From contig NZ_JAHLQA010000002.1 of assembly GCF_018918125.1 (NCBI RefSeq), positions 1 to 64,000 of the forward strand: a stretch of 64,000 nt of DNA, in the 5' to 3' direction. This document shows positions 26,150 through 35,392 of the stretch, in pieces. A model generated the notes under the pieces. The model was not told where the DNA came from and did not search any database. It saw only the letters and a program-made list of their open reading frames with translations. Source of the DNA: Blautia sp. MSJ-19 (GTDB taxonomy: Bacteria; Bacillota; Clostridia; Lachnospirales; Lachnospiraceae). Position numbers and translations under genes: made by a program. Every line of letters starts with the position of its first letter. Within the stretch, counting starts at the first letter, position 1.

Positions 26150-26182
26150 ATACATATGCTAAAATACAAAGGGGATTGAATT

Positions 26183-28291
26183 ATGAAACAGGGAAATGAA
26201 GATATTACCAGAAAAATGCAGTATATTCTGAATATGCGTCCGGTGCTGAACAAAGATGCTCTTTTCAGCGATGGAACCAGATATTACAGAAATCCTACTG
26301 AACCCAGAAGTGGTGAAAAGGTAATGATCAGCTTCAGAACCCAGAAGAACAATGTAGATGCTGTGTATCTTATATCAGGAGAGCAACGTTATAAAATGAA
26401 AGTATACAAAACCGCAAAAGGTTTTGATTATTATGGAACAAAGATCATGATGCCGGCTGAGGTGTTCCGCTATCATTTTGAAATACAGTATGGATGGGTG
26501 ACGTGTTATTATACGGAACAGGGCGTCTGTTCAGAATTGCAGGAATGGGCACAGTTTGAGATCTATCCGGATTACCATACTCCGGATTGGGCAAAGGGTG
26601 CTGTTATGTATCAGATATTTGTGGATCGTTTTCGTAACGGGGATCCGTCGAATGACGTAGAAAGCCATGAATATACGTATATCGGGGAACACAGTGAGAA
26701 AGTTACAGACTGGTCCAAGACACCGGCAGTCATGGGTGTCAGGGAATTTTATGGTGGAGACCTGCAGGGAATCATTGACAAGCTGGATTATTTTGAGGAA
26801 CTTGGCGTGGAAGTGCTCTATCTGAATCCAATCTTTGTTTCACCGAGTAATCATAAATATGACTGTCAGGATTATGATTATGTAGATCCACATTACGGAA
26901 AGATCGTAGAGGACTGTGATGGACTGCTTTCCCCGGGAGACCGGGACAATACGCATGCGGCGAAGTATATCCGACGTGTGACAGACAAAAGAAATCTGGA
27001 GGCCAGCAACCAGCTTTTTGCAGAGCTGGTAGAAGAGCTGCACAAGCGTGGCATGAAGATCATCCTTGATGGAGTGTTCAATCACTGTGGTTCGTTTAAT
27101 AAATGGATGGACAGGGAACGGATCTATGAAGGCCAGGAAGGATATGCACCGGGAGCTTATATCTCTGCAGACAGTCCATACCGCTACTTTTTTGATTTTC
27201 ATGATCAGAATCGATGGCCATACAATCCCTCTTATGATGGGTGGTGGACGCATGATACACTTCCAAAACTGAATTATGAGGGATCAAGGGAACTTTATGA
27301 TTATGTGCTGCGTGTGGCACAGAAATGGGTGTCTGCACCGTATAATGTGGATGGATGGAGACTGGATGTGGCAGCAGATCTGGGCCACAGCAATGAGTTT
27401 AATCATCAGTTCTGGAAAGATTTTCGTAAGGCGGTCAAGGAAGCAAATCCGGAAGCACTGATCCTGGCAGAGCATTATGGAAGTCCGGAGGGATGGCTTC
27501 AGGGCGATGAATGGGATTCCGTCATGAACTATGATGCGTTTATGGAGCCGGTCACCTGGTTTCTGACAGGAATGGAAAAGCACAGCGATGAGTATCGGGA
27601 AGACCTCTATGGAAACAGTGAGGCATTTATTGGAGCGATGAAGACACATATGCGCTCCCTGCATATGTCATCTCTGCATACGGCGATGAATGAGCTGTCC
27701 AATCATGATCATTCCAGATTCCTTACCAGAACGAACAGGAGAGTTGGGCGTGTTTCCTATGCAGGGGCACAGGCGGCGTCCGAAAATATCAATACGGCGA
27801 TCATGCGTGAGGCAATCGGGATTCAGATGACATGGCCGGGAGCACCGACACTGTATTATGGAGATGAAGCCGGTGTCTGTGGATTTACAGATCCGGATAA
27901 CCGGAGAACATATCCGTGGGGCAATGAAAACATGGAACTTCTGAATTTTTACAAAGAAATGATCGCCATCCACAAAAAATACAAAATGCTCAGAAATGGT
28001 TCGCTGAAATTCCTCTGGAATGATTATCAGGGTCTCTGTTATGCGAGATTTTCTCATACAGAGCAGATGATCGTGATCCTGAACAACCGTGATGAAGGCA
28101 GAGAAGTCATGCTGGAAGTATGGCAGGCGGGAATCAGCCGTCTGGAAGAAGCTGTTTTCACAAGATTGATACAGTCTTCTCAGGAAGGCTATACAGCACA
28201 CCAGAAACAGGTGCTGTCCAGGGCTGGTGCACTGAATCTGTATCTTCCGCCGCGCAGTGTGACGGTACTGCATCACAAGGACCAGATGTAA
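26183..28291 (+). CDS. GH13 alpha-amylase family glycosidase (neopullulanase/maltodextrinase-like)
   Basis: 702 aa with no signal peptide, so probably cytoplasmic and acting on imported maltodextrins. An N-terminal beta domain (about 1-135, CBM34-like) precedes the (beta/alpha)8 barrel that begins at VMYQIFVDRFRNGD. Catalytic residues visible are Asp395 (WRLDVAAD), Glu430 (LILAEHYG) and Asp509 (LSNHDHSRF). A small C-terminal beta domain closes it. Whether it prefers cyclodextrin, pullulan or maltose chains cannot be read from the sequence. It stands alone between promoters. Confidence 0.88.
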   Translation: MKQGNEDITRKMQYILNMRPVLNKDALFSDGTRYYRNPTEPRSGEKVMISFRTQKNNVDAVYLISGEQRYKMKVYKTAKGFDYYGTKIMMPAEVFRYHFEIQYGWVTCYYTEQGVCSELQEWAQFEIYPDYHTPDWAKGAVMYQIFVDRFRNGDPSNDVESHEYTYIGEHSEKVTDWSKTPAVMGVREFYGGDLQGIIDKLDYFEELGVEVLYLNPIFVSPSNHKYDCQDYDYVDPHYGKIVEDCDGLLSPGDRDNTHAAKYIRRVTDKRNLEASNQLFAELVEELHKRGMKIILDGVFNHCGSFNKWMDRERIYEGQEGYAPGAYISADSPYRYFFDFHDQNRWPYNPSYDGWWTHDTLPKLNYEGSRELYDYVLRVAQKWVSAPYNVDGWRLDVAADLGHSNEFNHQFWKDFRKAVKEANPEALILAEHYGSPEGWLQGDEWDSVMNYDAFMEPVTWFLTGMEKHSDEYREDLYGNSEAFIGAMKTHMRSLHMSSLHTAMNELSNHDHSRFLTRTNRRVGRVSYAGAQAASENINTAIMREAIGIQMTWPGAPTLYYGDEAGVCGFTDPDNRRTYPWGNENMELLNFYKEMIAIHKKYKMLRNGSLKFLWNDYQGLCYARFSHTEQMIVILNNRDEGREVMLEVWQAGISRLEEAVFTRLIQSSQEGYTAHQKQVLSRAGALNLYLPPRSVTVLHHKDQM

Positions 28292-28358
28292 CTGAGGCAG
28301 GGTGAATGTGAACAGTTAAGCGACAGGAACGATATCTGTCGTACATCTGAAAATTCTC

Positions 28359-28387
28359 TTGACAGGTTCAGGCGGGTATGTTACGAT
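28359..28387 (+). promoter_or_regulatory. promoter of the amino-acid ABC operon
   Basis: TTGACA (28359-28364), 17-bp spacer and TACGAT (28382-28387). A CGACAG/CTGTCG hairpin sits just upstream at about 28320-28341. Confidence 0.75.
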
Positions 28388-28456
28388 ATCAATACTTTCA
28401 CGAAGTAGAGTGACTACGTGCTAAAAGATAAAAATATTGTTAAGGGAGATAGAGTG

Positions 28457-29323
28457 ATGAAGAAAAAAACAGTTGCAGTATTTATGGCAGCAGCAATGGC
28501 ACTGGGAATGGTGTCTGCAGTCAGCGTGCAGGCGGGAGTAGAAGATAAAACTCTGGTAGTTGGATTTGATGCAGAATATCCGCCATATGGATATATGGAC
28601 GAAAACGGAGAATATACAGGCTTTGACCTGGAACTGGCACAGGCAGTATGTGACCTGGAAGGCTGGGAACTGGAGAAAAAACCGATCAACTGGGATTCAA
28701 AAGATATGGAACTGAATTCAGGATCCATTGACTGTATCTGGAATGGATTTACCATGAACGGAAGAGAAGATGATTATACATTTTCAGAACCATATGTAGA
28801 TAACAGCCAGGTAATCGTTGTTTCCGAAACTTCCGGAATCGAAAAACTGACAGATCTTGCAGGTAAGACGGTTGGTGTACAGGCAGCTTCCGCAGCACTG
28901 GATCTTCTTCAGAGTGAAGAAGAAGGCGGACAGAAAGAGCTGGCAGATACTTTTGGAGCACTGAATGAATTTGCAGATTATAACACTGCATTTACAGAAC
29001 TGCAGGCAGGCGCTCTGGATGCGCTGGCAATTGATATCGGAGTTGCCAAGTATCAGCTGAATTCCAGAGGAGAGGGATTCAAGATCCTTGATGAAACTCT
29101 GAATACAGAACAGTATGCGATCGGATTCAAGAAAGGCAATGATGAACTTTGCGATATCGTAAATGCAGATCTTCAGAAACTTGCTGATGACGGAACGGTT
29201 GCTGAGCTTGCTGACAAATATGAAATTGCTGATATGGTCACACTGAAAGCTTCTGACGATGCAGCCGCAGATGATACTGCAGAAGAAGCAGCAGAGACAA
29301 CAGATACAGCAGAAGAAAAATAA
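28457..29323 (+). CDS. amino-acid ABC transporter substrate-binding protein
   Basis: 288 aa periplasmic-binding-protein type 2 (SBP family 3) for a polar amino acid. A cleavable signal (1-26, ending VSVQA) is followed by GFDAEYPPYGYMDENGEYTG, the ligand-binding start, and NGFTMNGREDDYTFSEPY. There is no Cys lipobox, unusual for a Gram-positive binding protein that must stay at the surface. The last ~25 residues are acidic Ala/Asp/Glu/Thr low complexity. The ATG at 28457 follows AGGGAGA; in-frame upstream codons have no RBS. A hairpin separates it from the permease gene. Confidence 0.9.
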   Translation: MKKKTVAVFMAAAMALGMVSAVSVQAGVEDKTLVVGFDAEYPPYGYMDENGEYTGFDLELAQAVCDLEGWELEKKPINWDSKDMELNSGSIDCIWNGFTMNGREDDYTFSEPYVDNSQVIVVSETSGIEKLTDLAGKTVGVQAASAALDLLQSEEEGGQKELADTFGALNEFADYNTAFTELQAGALDALAIDIGVAKYQLNSRGEGFKILDETLNTEQYAIGFKKGNDELCDIVNADLQKLADDGTVAELADKYEIADMVTLKASDDAAADDTAEEAAETTDTAEEK

Positions 29324-29350
29324 GTAATACATAAAATACGAATACAGAAT

Positions 29351-29382
29351 GGGATGCTTCCCGGTTTTCCGGGTGGCATCCC
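29351..29382 (+). other. intercistronic hairpin between binding protein and permease
   Basis: GGGATGC pairs with GCATCCC and, inside, CCCGG with CCGGG around TTTT. The next bases (TCTTGTAG) are not a T-run, so this is likely a 3' stabiliser or partial terminator that raises binding-protein mRNA over permease mRNA. Confidence 0.75.
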
Positions 29383-29408
29383 TCTTGTAGGTTTATGGAG
29401 GAGAGTAC

Positions 29409-30056
29409 ATGAGTTTTCAGGTAATGTTACAACAGCTTACCACGGGGTTTGGCCAGACACTGCTGATCTTTTTTCTGACCCTGTTATTTTCTCTGCCACT
29501 TGGCATGGTGGTATATTTTGGACGTGTAAGCCGCTTCAAACCATTAAGCTGGCTCGTCAAGGCTTATATTTCCATTATGAGAGGAACTCCGCTGATGCTG
29601 CAGTTGCTGCTGTGGTATTTTGGACCGTTCTATCTGTGGGGGATGAATATTGGAAATTATAAGTTTACTGCGATCATTCTGGGATGTTCCCTGAACTATG
29701 CGGCATATTTTGCAGAAATCTATCGTTCCGGAATTGAATCCATTCCGGTGGGACAGTATGAGGCTGCACAGCTTCTGGGGTATAACAAGAGTCAGACATT
29801 TTTCAAGATCGTATTGCCACAGGTTGTGAAGATCGTTCTTCCGTCTGTGACAAATGAAGTTATCACTCTTGTAAAGGATACATCGCTTGTTTATTCTGTT
29901 TCCTATATTGAAATGTTTGCCCTGGCAAAACAGATCGCAGCGGCACAGACAACGGTAATCCCGTTTGTGATCGCAGGAGTCTTCTACTATATCTTTAATT
30001 TTGTAGTTGCATGGGTAATGGAATGGTTTGAAAAGAAACTGAATTACTATCGTTAG
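29409..30056 (+). CDS. amino-acid ABC transporter permease (HisM/GlnP family)
   Basis: 215 aa with about five membrane helices. The conserved cytoplasmic EAA loop reads [24 protein letters not shown] and the family motif RGTPLMLQL is present. It forms a homodimeric channel with the ATPase encoded next, 11 bases away. RBS TGGAGGAG. Confidence 0.94.
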   Translation: MSFQVMLQQLTTGFGQTLLIFFLTLLFSLPLGMVVYFGRVSRFKPLSWLVKAYISIMRGTPLMLQLLLWYFGPFYLWGMNIGNYKFTAIILGCSLNYAAYFAEIYRSGIESIPVGQYEAAQLLGYNKSQTFFKIVLPQVVKIVLPSVTNEVITLVKDTSLVYSVSYIEMFALAKQIAAAQTTVIPFVIAGVFYYIFNFVVAWVMEWFEKKLNYYR

Positions 30057-30067
30057 GAGGAAATGCT

Positions 30068-30838
30068 TTGAGTACAAGTCTTCTGGAAATGAATCATATC
30101 AAAAAAGAATTCGATGGTCTTCAGGTGCTGAAAGATGTATCGATTCATGTAAATGAGGGAGAAGTCGTTTCAATCATCGGATCTTCTGGTTCGGGAAAAT
30201 CGACGCTTCTTCGCTGTGCTACGCTGCTGACTCTGATTGACGATGGTGAAGTCAGCTATATGGGAGATAGGACAGTCTGGACCGAAAATGGCAAAGTCTG
30301 TCTGCCGAATAAGGCAAAACTGAAAGAAATTCAGTCCTGCTTCGGACTCGTTTTTCAGAACTTTAATCTGTTTCCACATTATACAGTCATGAAGAATATC
30401 ACAGATGCACCGATCCATGTGCAGAAAAGAAACAAAGATGAAGTTTATAAAGAGGCGAGAGACCTCCTGGCCAAGATGGGGCTGTCTGATAAAGAAGATG
30501 CTTATCCGTATCAGTTGTCCGGCGGACAGTGCCAGCGTGTTGCGATCGCGAGGGCACTTGCACTGAATCCGAAGATCCTGTTTTTTGATGAGCCGACTTC
30601 TGCACTGGATCCGGAACTGACAGGAGAAGTGCTGAGAGTCATTCGTTCTCTGGCAGATCTGCATATCACAATGGTGATCGTTACGCATGAGATGAACTTT
30701 GCCCGTGATATTTCAGACAGAGTTATTTTTATGGACAAAGGCGTGATCGCAGTGGAGGGTACCCCGCAGGAAGTATTTTCCTCAAGTAATGCACGAATAA
30801 AGGAATTCCTTGGCAAATTTCATCAGGGAGAAGAATAA
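30068..30838 (+). CDS. amino-acid ABC transporter ATP-binding protein (GlnQ family)
   Basis: 256 aa. Walker [10 protein letters not shown] (about 38-46), signature LSGGQCQR, Walker [14 protein letters not shown] and the H-loop VTHEM are all present. The start is TTG at 30068, eight bases after TAGGAGG. It powers import of the ligand captured by the upstream binding protein. Confidence 0.95.
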   Translation: MSTSLLEMNHIKKEFDGLQVLKDVSIHVNEGEVVSIIGSSGSGKSTLLRCATLLTLIDDGEVSYMGDRTVWTENGKVCLPNKAKLKEIQSCFGLVFQNFNLFPHYTVMKNITDAPIHVQKRNKDEVYKEARDLLAKMGLSDKEDAYPYQLSGGQCQRVAIARALALNPKILFFDEPTSALDPELTGEVLRVIRSLADLHITMVIVTHEMNFARDISDRVIFMDKGVIAVEGTPQEVFSSSNARIKEFLGKFHQGEE

Positions 30839-30843
30839 AAGGA

Positions 30844-30925
30844 TTGCTTTTAATCATGCGATGTTATATAATTTCTGCGTAAAGATAGGAAATCCGATCA
30901 ACCGCAGTTACCCCTGCGGTTAATC
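30844..30925 (+). promoter_or_regulatory. purB promoter and leader hairpin
   Basis: TTGCTT (30844-30849), 17-bp spacer and TATAAT (30867-30872). In the resulting 5' UTR, AACCGCAG (30900-30907) pairs perfectly with CTGCGGTT (30914-30921), extended by GAT/ATC. There is no T-run after it. It does not match the purine riboswitch core. Confidence 0.65.
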
Positions 30926-30949
30926 GAGTGAGATGATAGGAGTAAATAC

Positions 30950-32383
30950 ATGAGTACAGACAGATACGTAAGTCCCCTTTCAGAGCGTTATGCCAGCAAG
31001 GAAATGCAGTACATTTTTTCTCCGGATATGAAATTTCGCACCTGGAGAAGATTGTGGATCGCTCTGGCTGAAACAGAAAAAGAGCTTGGCCTGAACATCA
31101 CCCAGGAGCAGATTGATGAACTGAAAGCTCACAAGGATGATATCAACTATGATGTGGCAAAAGAAAGAGAACGTCAGGTACGTCATGACGTTATGTCCCA
31201 TGTGTATGCATATGGAGTACAGTGTCCGAAGGCAAAAGGAATCATCCATCTGGGAGCAACATCCTGCTACGTTGGTGACAACACAGATATCATCGTTATG
31301 GCGGAGGCTTTGAAACTGGTTCAGAAGAAACTGGTGAACGTAATTGCAGAACTCTCCAAATTCGCAGATAAATACAAAGAGCAGCCGACTCTTGCATTTA
31401 CACATTTCCAGCCTGCACAGCCGACTACAGTTGGTAAGCGTGCGACTCTCTGGACACAGGAATTCCTGATGGATCTGGAAGATCTGGAATATGTAATGGG
31501 AACTCTGAAGCTTCTTGGCTCCAAGGGAACTACAGGAACACAGGCAAGTTTCCTGGAACTCTTCGAAGGAGACCAGGAGACGATCGACAAGATCGATCCG
31601 ATGATCGCTGAAAAGATGGGCTTCAAGAACTGTTATCCGGTATCCGGACAGACTTATTCCCGTAAAGTTGACACAAGAGTACTGAATGTTCTTGCAGGAA
31701 TTGCAGCAAGTGCACACAAGATGTCCAATGATATCCGCCTTCTGCAGCACCTCAAAGAAGTAGAAGAACCATTCGAAAAATCTCAGATCGGTTCCTCTGC
31801 AATGGCTTACAAGAGAAATCCTATGAGAAGTGAACGTATCGCATCACTTTCCAGATATGTGATGGTGGATGCATTAAATCCGGCAATCACTTCTGCAACA
31901 CAGTGGTTTGAAAGAACACTGGACGATTCTGCAAACAAGCGACTTAGCATTCCGGAGGGCTTCCTTGCAATCGACGGTATTCTGGATCTGTGCCTGAACG
32001 TTGTAGACGGACTGGTCGTATATCCGAAAGTTATTGAGAAACATATGATGGCGGAGCTTCCATTCATGGCAACAGAGAATATTATGATGGATGCTGTAAA
32101 AACCGGCGGAGACCGCCAGGAACTTCATGAACGTATCCGAGAACTTTCCATGGAAGCAGGACGTACTGTCAAAGTTGAAGGTAAAGACAATGACCTTCTG
32201 GAGAGAATCGCAGCGGACCCTGCATTCAATCTGACAATTGATGAACTGCGTAAATCCATGGAACCGTCCAGATATGTCGGAAGAGCAAAAGAACAGACAG
32301 CGACATTTATTGAGAAGACTGTACAGCCGGTTCTGGATGCACACAAAGACATGCTGGGTATGACCGCAGAGATAAACGTATAA
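30950..32383 (+). CDS. purB: adenylosuccinate lyase
   Basis: Cleaves SAICAR and adenylosuccinate in de novo purine and AMP synthesis. 477 aa. The fumarase/lyase signature GSSAMAYKRNP is at 281-291 and the HLGATSCYV substrate motif near 102. purA follows after 22 bases, so AMP synthesis from IMP is encoded as a unit. Confidence 0.97.
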   Translation: MSTDRYVSPLSERYASKEMQYIFSPDMKFRTWRRLWIALAETEKELGLNITQEQIDELKAHKDDINYDVAKERERQVRHDVMSHVYAYGVQCPKAKGIIHLGATSCYVGDNTDIIVMAEALKLVQKKLVNVIAELSKFADKYKEQPTLAFTHFQPAQPTTVGKRATLWTQEFLMDLEDLEYVMGTLKLLGSKGTTGTQASFLELFEGDQETIDKIDPMIAEKMGFKNCYPVSGQTYSRKVDTRVLNVLAGIAASAHKMSNDIRLLQHLKEVEEPFEKSQIGSSAMAYKRNPMRSERIASLSRYVMVDALNPAITSATQWFERTLDDSANKRLSIPEGFLAIDGILDLCLNVVDGLVVYPKVIEKHMMAELPFMATENIMMDAVKTGGDRQELHERIRELSMEAGRTVKVEGKDNDLLERIAADPAFNLTIDELRKSMEPSRYVGRAKEQTATFIEKTVQPVLDAHKDMLGMTAEINV

Positions 32384-32405
32384 AACACGAGGAGGATAAT
32401 GTGTT

Positions 32406-33686
32406 ATGATCAAAGCAGTAGTTGGAGCAAACTGGGGAGATGAAGGTAAAGGTAAGATTACTGACATGCTCGCTCAGGAAGCTGATATTATCGTAAGATT
32501 CCAGGGAGGAGCAAATGCAGGTCATACCATCGTTAATGATTATGGTAAATTTGCACTGCATACACTTCCGTCTGGTGTATTCTATAATCATACAACAAGC
32601 GTGATCGGAAACGGTGTCGCTCTGAATATTCCGGTATTTTTCAAAGAATATAATGAAGTGGTTTCAAGAGGAGTTCCGGCTCCGAAGATCATGATCTCTG
32701 ACAGAGCACAGATCGTGATGCCATATCATATTCTGTTTGACCAGTATGAAGAAGAGCGTCTGGGTGGCAAATCCTTTGGATCCACCAAATCAGGCATTGC
32801 TCCGTTCTATTCAGACAAATATGCAAAAATCGGTTTCCAGGTAAATGAACTGTTTCACGATGATTCTCTGAGAGAAAAAGTAGAGCGTGTTGTTGAGACA
32901 AAGAACATCCTTCTGGAGCATCTGTATCACAAACCGCTTCTTGATCCGGATGAAATCTTTGCAGAACTGATGAAATACAAAGAAATGGTTGCTCCATATG
33001 TCGGAGATGTATCTCTGTTCCTGTGGAATGCATTAAAAGAAGGCAGGGAAATCCTGCTTGAGGGACAGCTTGGTTCCCTGAAAGATCCGGATCACGGAAT
33101 CTATCCGATGGTTACATCATCTTCCACACTGGCTGCTTATGGAGCAATCGGTGCAGGTGTACCTCCATATGAGATCAAAAAAGTCATCACTGTATGCAAA
33201 GCTTACTCCAGTGCAGTAGGCGCAGGCGCTTTTGTTTCTGAAATCTTCGGAGAAGAAGCTGATGAGCTCAGAAGAAGAGGCGGAGACGGCGGCGAATACG
33301 GTGCAACAACCGGACGTCCGAGACGTATGGGATGGTTCGACTGTGTAGCTTCCAAATACGGCTGCCGTATGCAGGGAACGACAGATGTTGCATTTACTGT
33401 ACTTGATGTACTTGGATACCTTGATGAGATTCCGGTATGCACGGGCTATGAGATTGACGGCAAAGTCACTACAGAATTCCCGACAACAGGTCTTCTTGAG
33501 AAAGCAAAACCGGTTCTGGAAGTGCTTCCGGGATGGAAAACAGATATCCGTGGAATCAAAAAATACGAAGATCTTCCGGAAAACTGCCGCAAATATGTGG
33601 AATTTATTGAGAAACAGATTGGATTCCCGATCACAATGGTTTCCAACGGACCAGGAAGAAACGATATCATTTACAGAAATAAATAA
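32406..33686 (+). CDS. purA: adenylosuccinate synthetase
   Basis: GTP-dependent ligation of Asp to IMP. 426 aa, full length. N-terminal P-loop-like GDEGKGK (11-17), GGANAGHTI near 37, and the C-terminal GEYGATTGRPRR segment are intact. RBS GAGGAGG. Co-transcribed with purB; a GC-rich hairpin follows. Confidence 0.98.
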   Translation: MIKAVVGANWGDEGKGKITDMLAQEADIIVRFQGGANAGHTIVNDYGKFALHTLPSGVFYNHTTSVIGNGVALNIPVFFKEYNEVVSRGVPAPKIMISDRAQIVMPYHILFDQYEEERLGGKSFGSTKSGIAPFYSDKYAKIGFQVNELFHDDSLREKVERVVETKNILLEHLYHKPLLDPDEIFAELMKYKEMVAPYVGDVSLFLWNALKEGREILLEGQLGSLKDPDHGIYPMVTSSSTLAAYGAIGAGVPPYEIKKVITVCKAYSSAVGAGAFVSEIFGEEADELRRRGGDGGEYGATTGRPRRMGWFDCVASKYGCRMQGTTDVAFTVLDVLGYLDEIPVCTGYEIDGKVTTEFPTTGLLEKAKPVLEVLPGWKTDIRGIKKYEDLPENCRKYVEFIEKQIGFPITMVSNGPGRNDIIYRNK

Positions 33687-33701
33687 GTATGAGCATATGA
33701 C

Positions 33702-33723
33702 GCGCCGGAGTTCGCTCCGGCGC
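33702..33723 (+). terminator. hairpin after purA
   Basis: A perfect 9-bp stem GCGCCGGAG/CTCCGGCGC closes a TTCG tetraloop. ATTTGCTT follows, a poor T-run, so termination may be partial and the HAD gene 24 bases later may be read through. Confidence 0.7.
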
Positions 33724-33746
33724 ATTTGCTTAATAAAGAGGAAATT

Positions 33747-34565
33747 ATGAAAAACTGGAAAAAATATGCGGCGATCATTGCAGTGATCGCGCTTCTGGCA
33801 ATTTTCTGCCTTCCGATGTATTTTGCATTGAAGGGAGACTTTTCACAGAAGGAATTTATGGCATCACTTTTTACAGTGATGTTTGTTGCAGTCATGTGTT
33901 ATGTGATCTTAATGCTGTTTAAATATCTGAACAGGAAAAAAGAAGAGCAGGGGGCAGCAGGAATGATAAAAAATGTGATTTTTGATGTAGGACTGGTGCT
34001 GGTTGAATTTAACTGGCAGACATATCTGGACAGTTTTGGTTTCGAAAAAGAAAAACGTGACCGAATTGCAAAAGCAACATTTCAGGGACCGGTGTGGGAT
34101 GAGCGTGACAGAGGCGTTTATGACGAGGAAACATATGTCCGCCAGTGCCAGGAACTGGATCCAGAGTATGCAGAGGACATCGCCAGAGTCATGAAGGATA
34201 CACCAAAGACGATCCACAGAATGCCGTATGCAGAGACCTGGACGAAATATCTCAAAAGTCAGGGATATCATCTGTACATTCTTTCTAATTACAGTAAGTA
34301 CATGCTGGACAGAACACAAAAAGAAATGCCGTTTCGTAAATATATGGATGGAGATGTGTTTTCCTGTGATGTCAGACAGCTGAAGCCGGAGGCGGAAATC
34401 TACCGGACGCTGCTGGATAAATATCAGCTGAAACCAGAGGAATGTGTTTTTATTGATGACAGAGAAGTAAACTGCAAGGGTGCAGAGAATCTGGGAATTC
34501 GCACGATCTGTTTTAAGAATTTTAAGCAGGCCGCGGCGGAACTGGAAAAAATGGGAGTAAAATAA
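33747..34565 (+). CDS. membrane-anchored HAD-IA family phosphatase
   Basis: 272 aa. Two predicted membrane helices (about 6-27 and 40-64) are fused to a HAD domain that begins MIKNVIFDVGLVLVEF at about residue 73. The HAD part resembles the YihX sugar-phosphate phosphatase group, with motif II LSNYSKYM and motif IV FIDDREVN. The ATG at 33747 has AGAGGAA upstream and is preferred to a TTG 21 bases earlier. The Met at 33963 starting the HAD domain could be a second start. Substrate unknown. Confidence 0.8.
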   Translation: MKNWKKYAAIIAVIALLAIFCLPMYFALKGDFSQKEFMASLFTVMFVAVMCYVILMLFKYLNRKKEEQGAAGMIKNVIFDVGLVLVEFNWQTYLDSFGFEKEKRDRIAKATFQGPVWDERDRGVYDEETYVRQCQELDPEYAEDIARVMKDTPKTIHRMPYAETWTKYLKSQGYHLYILSNYSKYMLDRTQKEMPFRKYMDGDVFSCDVRQLKPEAEIYRTLLDKYQLKPEECVFIDDREVNCKGAENLGIRTICFKNFKQAAAELEKMGVK

Positions 34566-34629
34566 AAACGAGAAAAGCCCCAGAACCGCGTCCATGCGTC
34601 AGTCCTGAGACTTCGTAAGGGGAGGATAT

Positions 34630-34743
34630 AAGTTTTTCCCGGTAACTGTTTTAACATGTTGTGGCTGTGAATGCAGGAAACAGTTACCTTTCTCAAATTA
34701 TCTTTCGCAGGCTGTTTCCACAAGAACTTTGAGGGAAAGTCTT
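34630..34743 (+). ncRNA. possible structured RNA between HAD and SEC-C genes
   Basis: The 317-base gap 34566-34882 has no gene. Within it a three-way junction can form: AAGTTTTTCCC with GGGAAAGTCTT (34630-34640/34733-34743, one mismatch), GGTAACTGTTT with AAACAGTTACC (34641-34651/34678-34688, perfect), and TCAAA with TTTGA (34693-34697/34728-34732). No promoter or terminator of its own was identified. It matches no RNA family I can name with confidence. Confidence 0.35.
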
Positions 34744-34816
34744 AAGGGAACATTTGTAGTATGACCGGTTTCTTACTATCTATACACAATTTTCACAAAA
34801 ATTATAGGAATATGAT

Positions 34817-34845
34817 TTGTGTTTTGGGAAGAAAGATGGTATAAT
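34817..34845 (+). promoter_or_regulatory. promoter of the SEC-C gene
   Basis: TTGTGT (34817-34822), 17-bp spacer, TATAAT (34840-34845). Confidence 0.7.
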
Positions 34846-34882
34846 GGGGCACAGGCAAAATTTTTGAAAAGAGGATGAAACA

Positions 34883-35392
34883 ATGAGTGATAAAACAATC
34901 TTAGAGCAGTGGCGTGAAATTGCCTACAATCAGCAGGCAGACCGCAATCAGCTTCAGAGATTCTGGGCAAACTATTTTAATATCGAAAAAGGAATTTATG
35001 AGCAGCTTCTTTCCAATCCGGATGAAGTAGTAAGCGGCACAGTTAAAGAACTGGCAGAAAAATACGGACAGGAAGTCCTGACTATGGTTGGATTCCTGGA
35101 TGGTATCAACGACAGCCTTAAGATTCCGAACCCGATCGAGACTATGGATGAAAACACCAAAGTCACACTTGCATTTGACAAAGAGCTTCTTTACAAGAAC
35201 ATGGTTGATGCAAAAGCAGACTGGCTGTATCAGCTTCCACAGTGGGATGAGATTTTTACCGAAGAAAAACGTAAAGAGCTCTACATGGAACAGAAAAAGT
35301 CCGGTACTGTAGTAAAACCACACAAAATTGGCCGTAACGATCCTTGTCCGTGCGGAAGTGGTAAGAAATACAAACACTGCTGCGGTAAATAA
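34883..35392 (+). CDS. SEC-C metal-binding domain protein
   Basis: 169 aa. An uncharacterised helical N-terminal region (about 1-145) is followed by a C-terminal SEC-C zinc motif ([19 protein letters not shown]), the same motif that ends SecA. A role in binding ribosomes or secretion factors is possible by analogy only. RBS GAGGATG. Its stop overlaps the next start by one base (TAATG). Confidence 0.8.
   Translation: MSDKTILEQWREIAYNQQADRNQLQRFWANYFNIEKGIYEQLLSNPDEVVSGTVKELAEKYGQEVLTMVGFLDGINDSLKIPNPIETMDENTKVTLAFDKELLYKNMVDAKADWLYQLPQWDEIFTEEKRKELYMEQKKSGTVVKPHKIGRNDPCPCGSGKKYKHCCGK

Noticed and set aside
30879-30949. Purine riboswitch ahead of purB
   Set aside because: Only one simple hairpin is present; the three-stem purine aptamer and its conserved loops are absent.
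34566-34760. 6S RNA
   Set aside because: Stems can be drawn but no long hairpin with a central bubble and no own promoter could be shown, so only a generic structured-RNA call is made.
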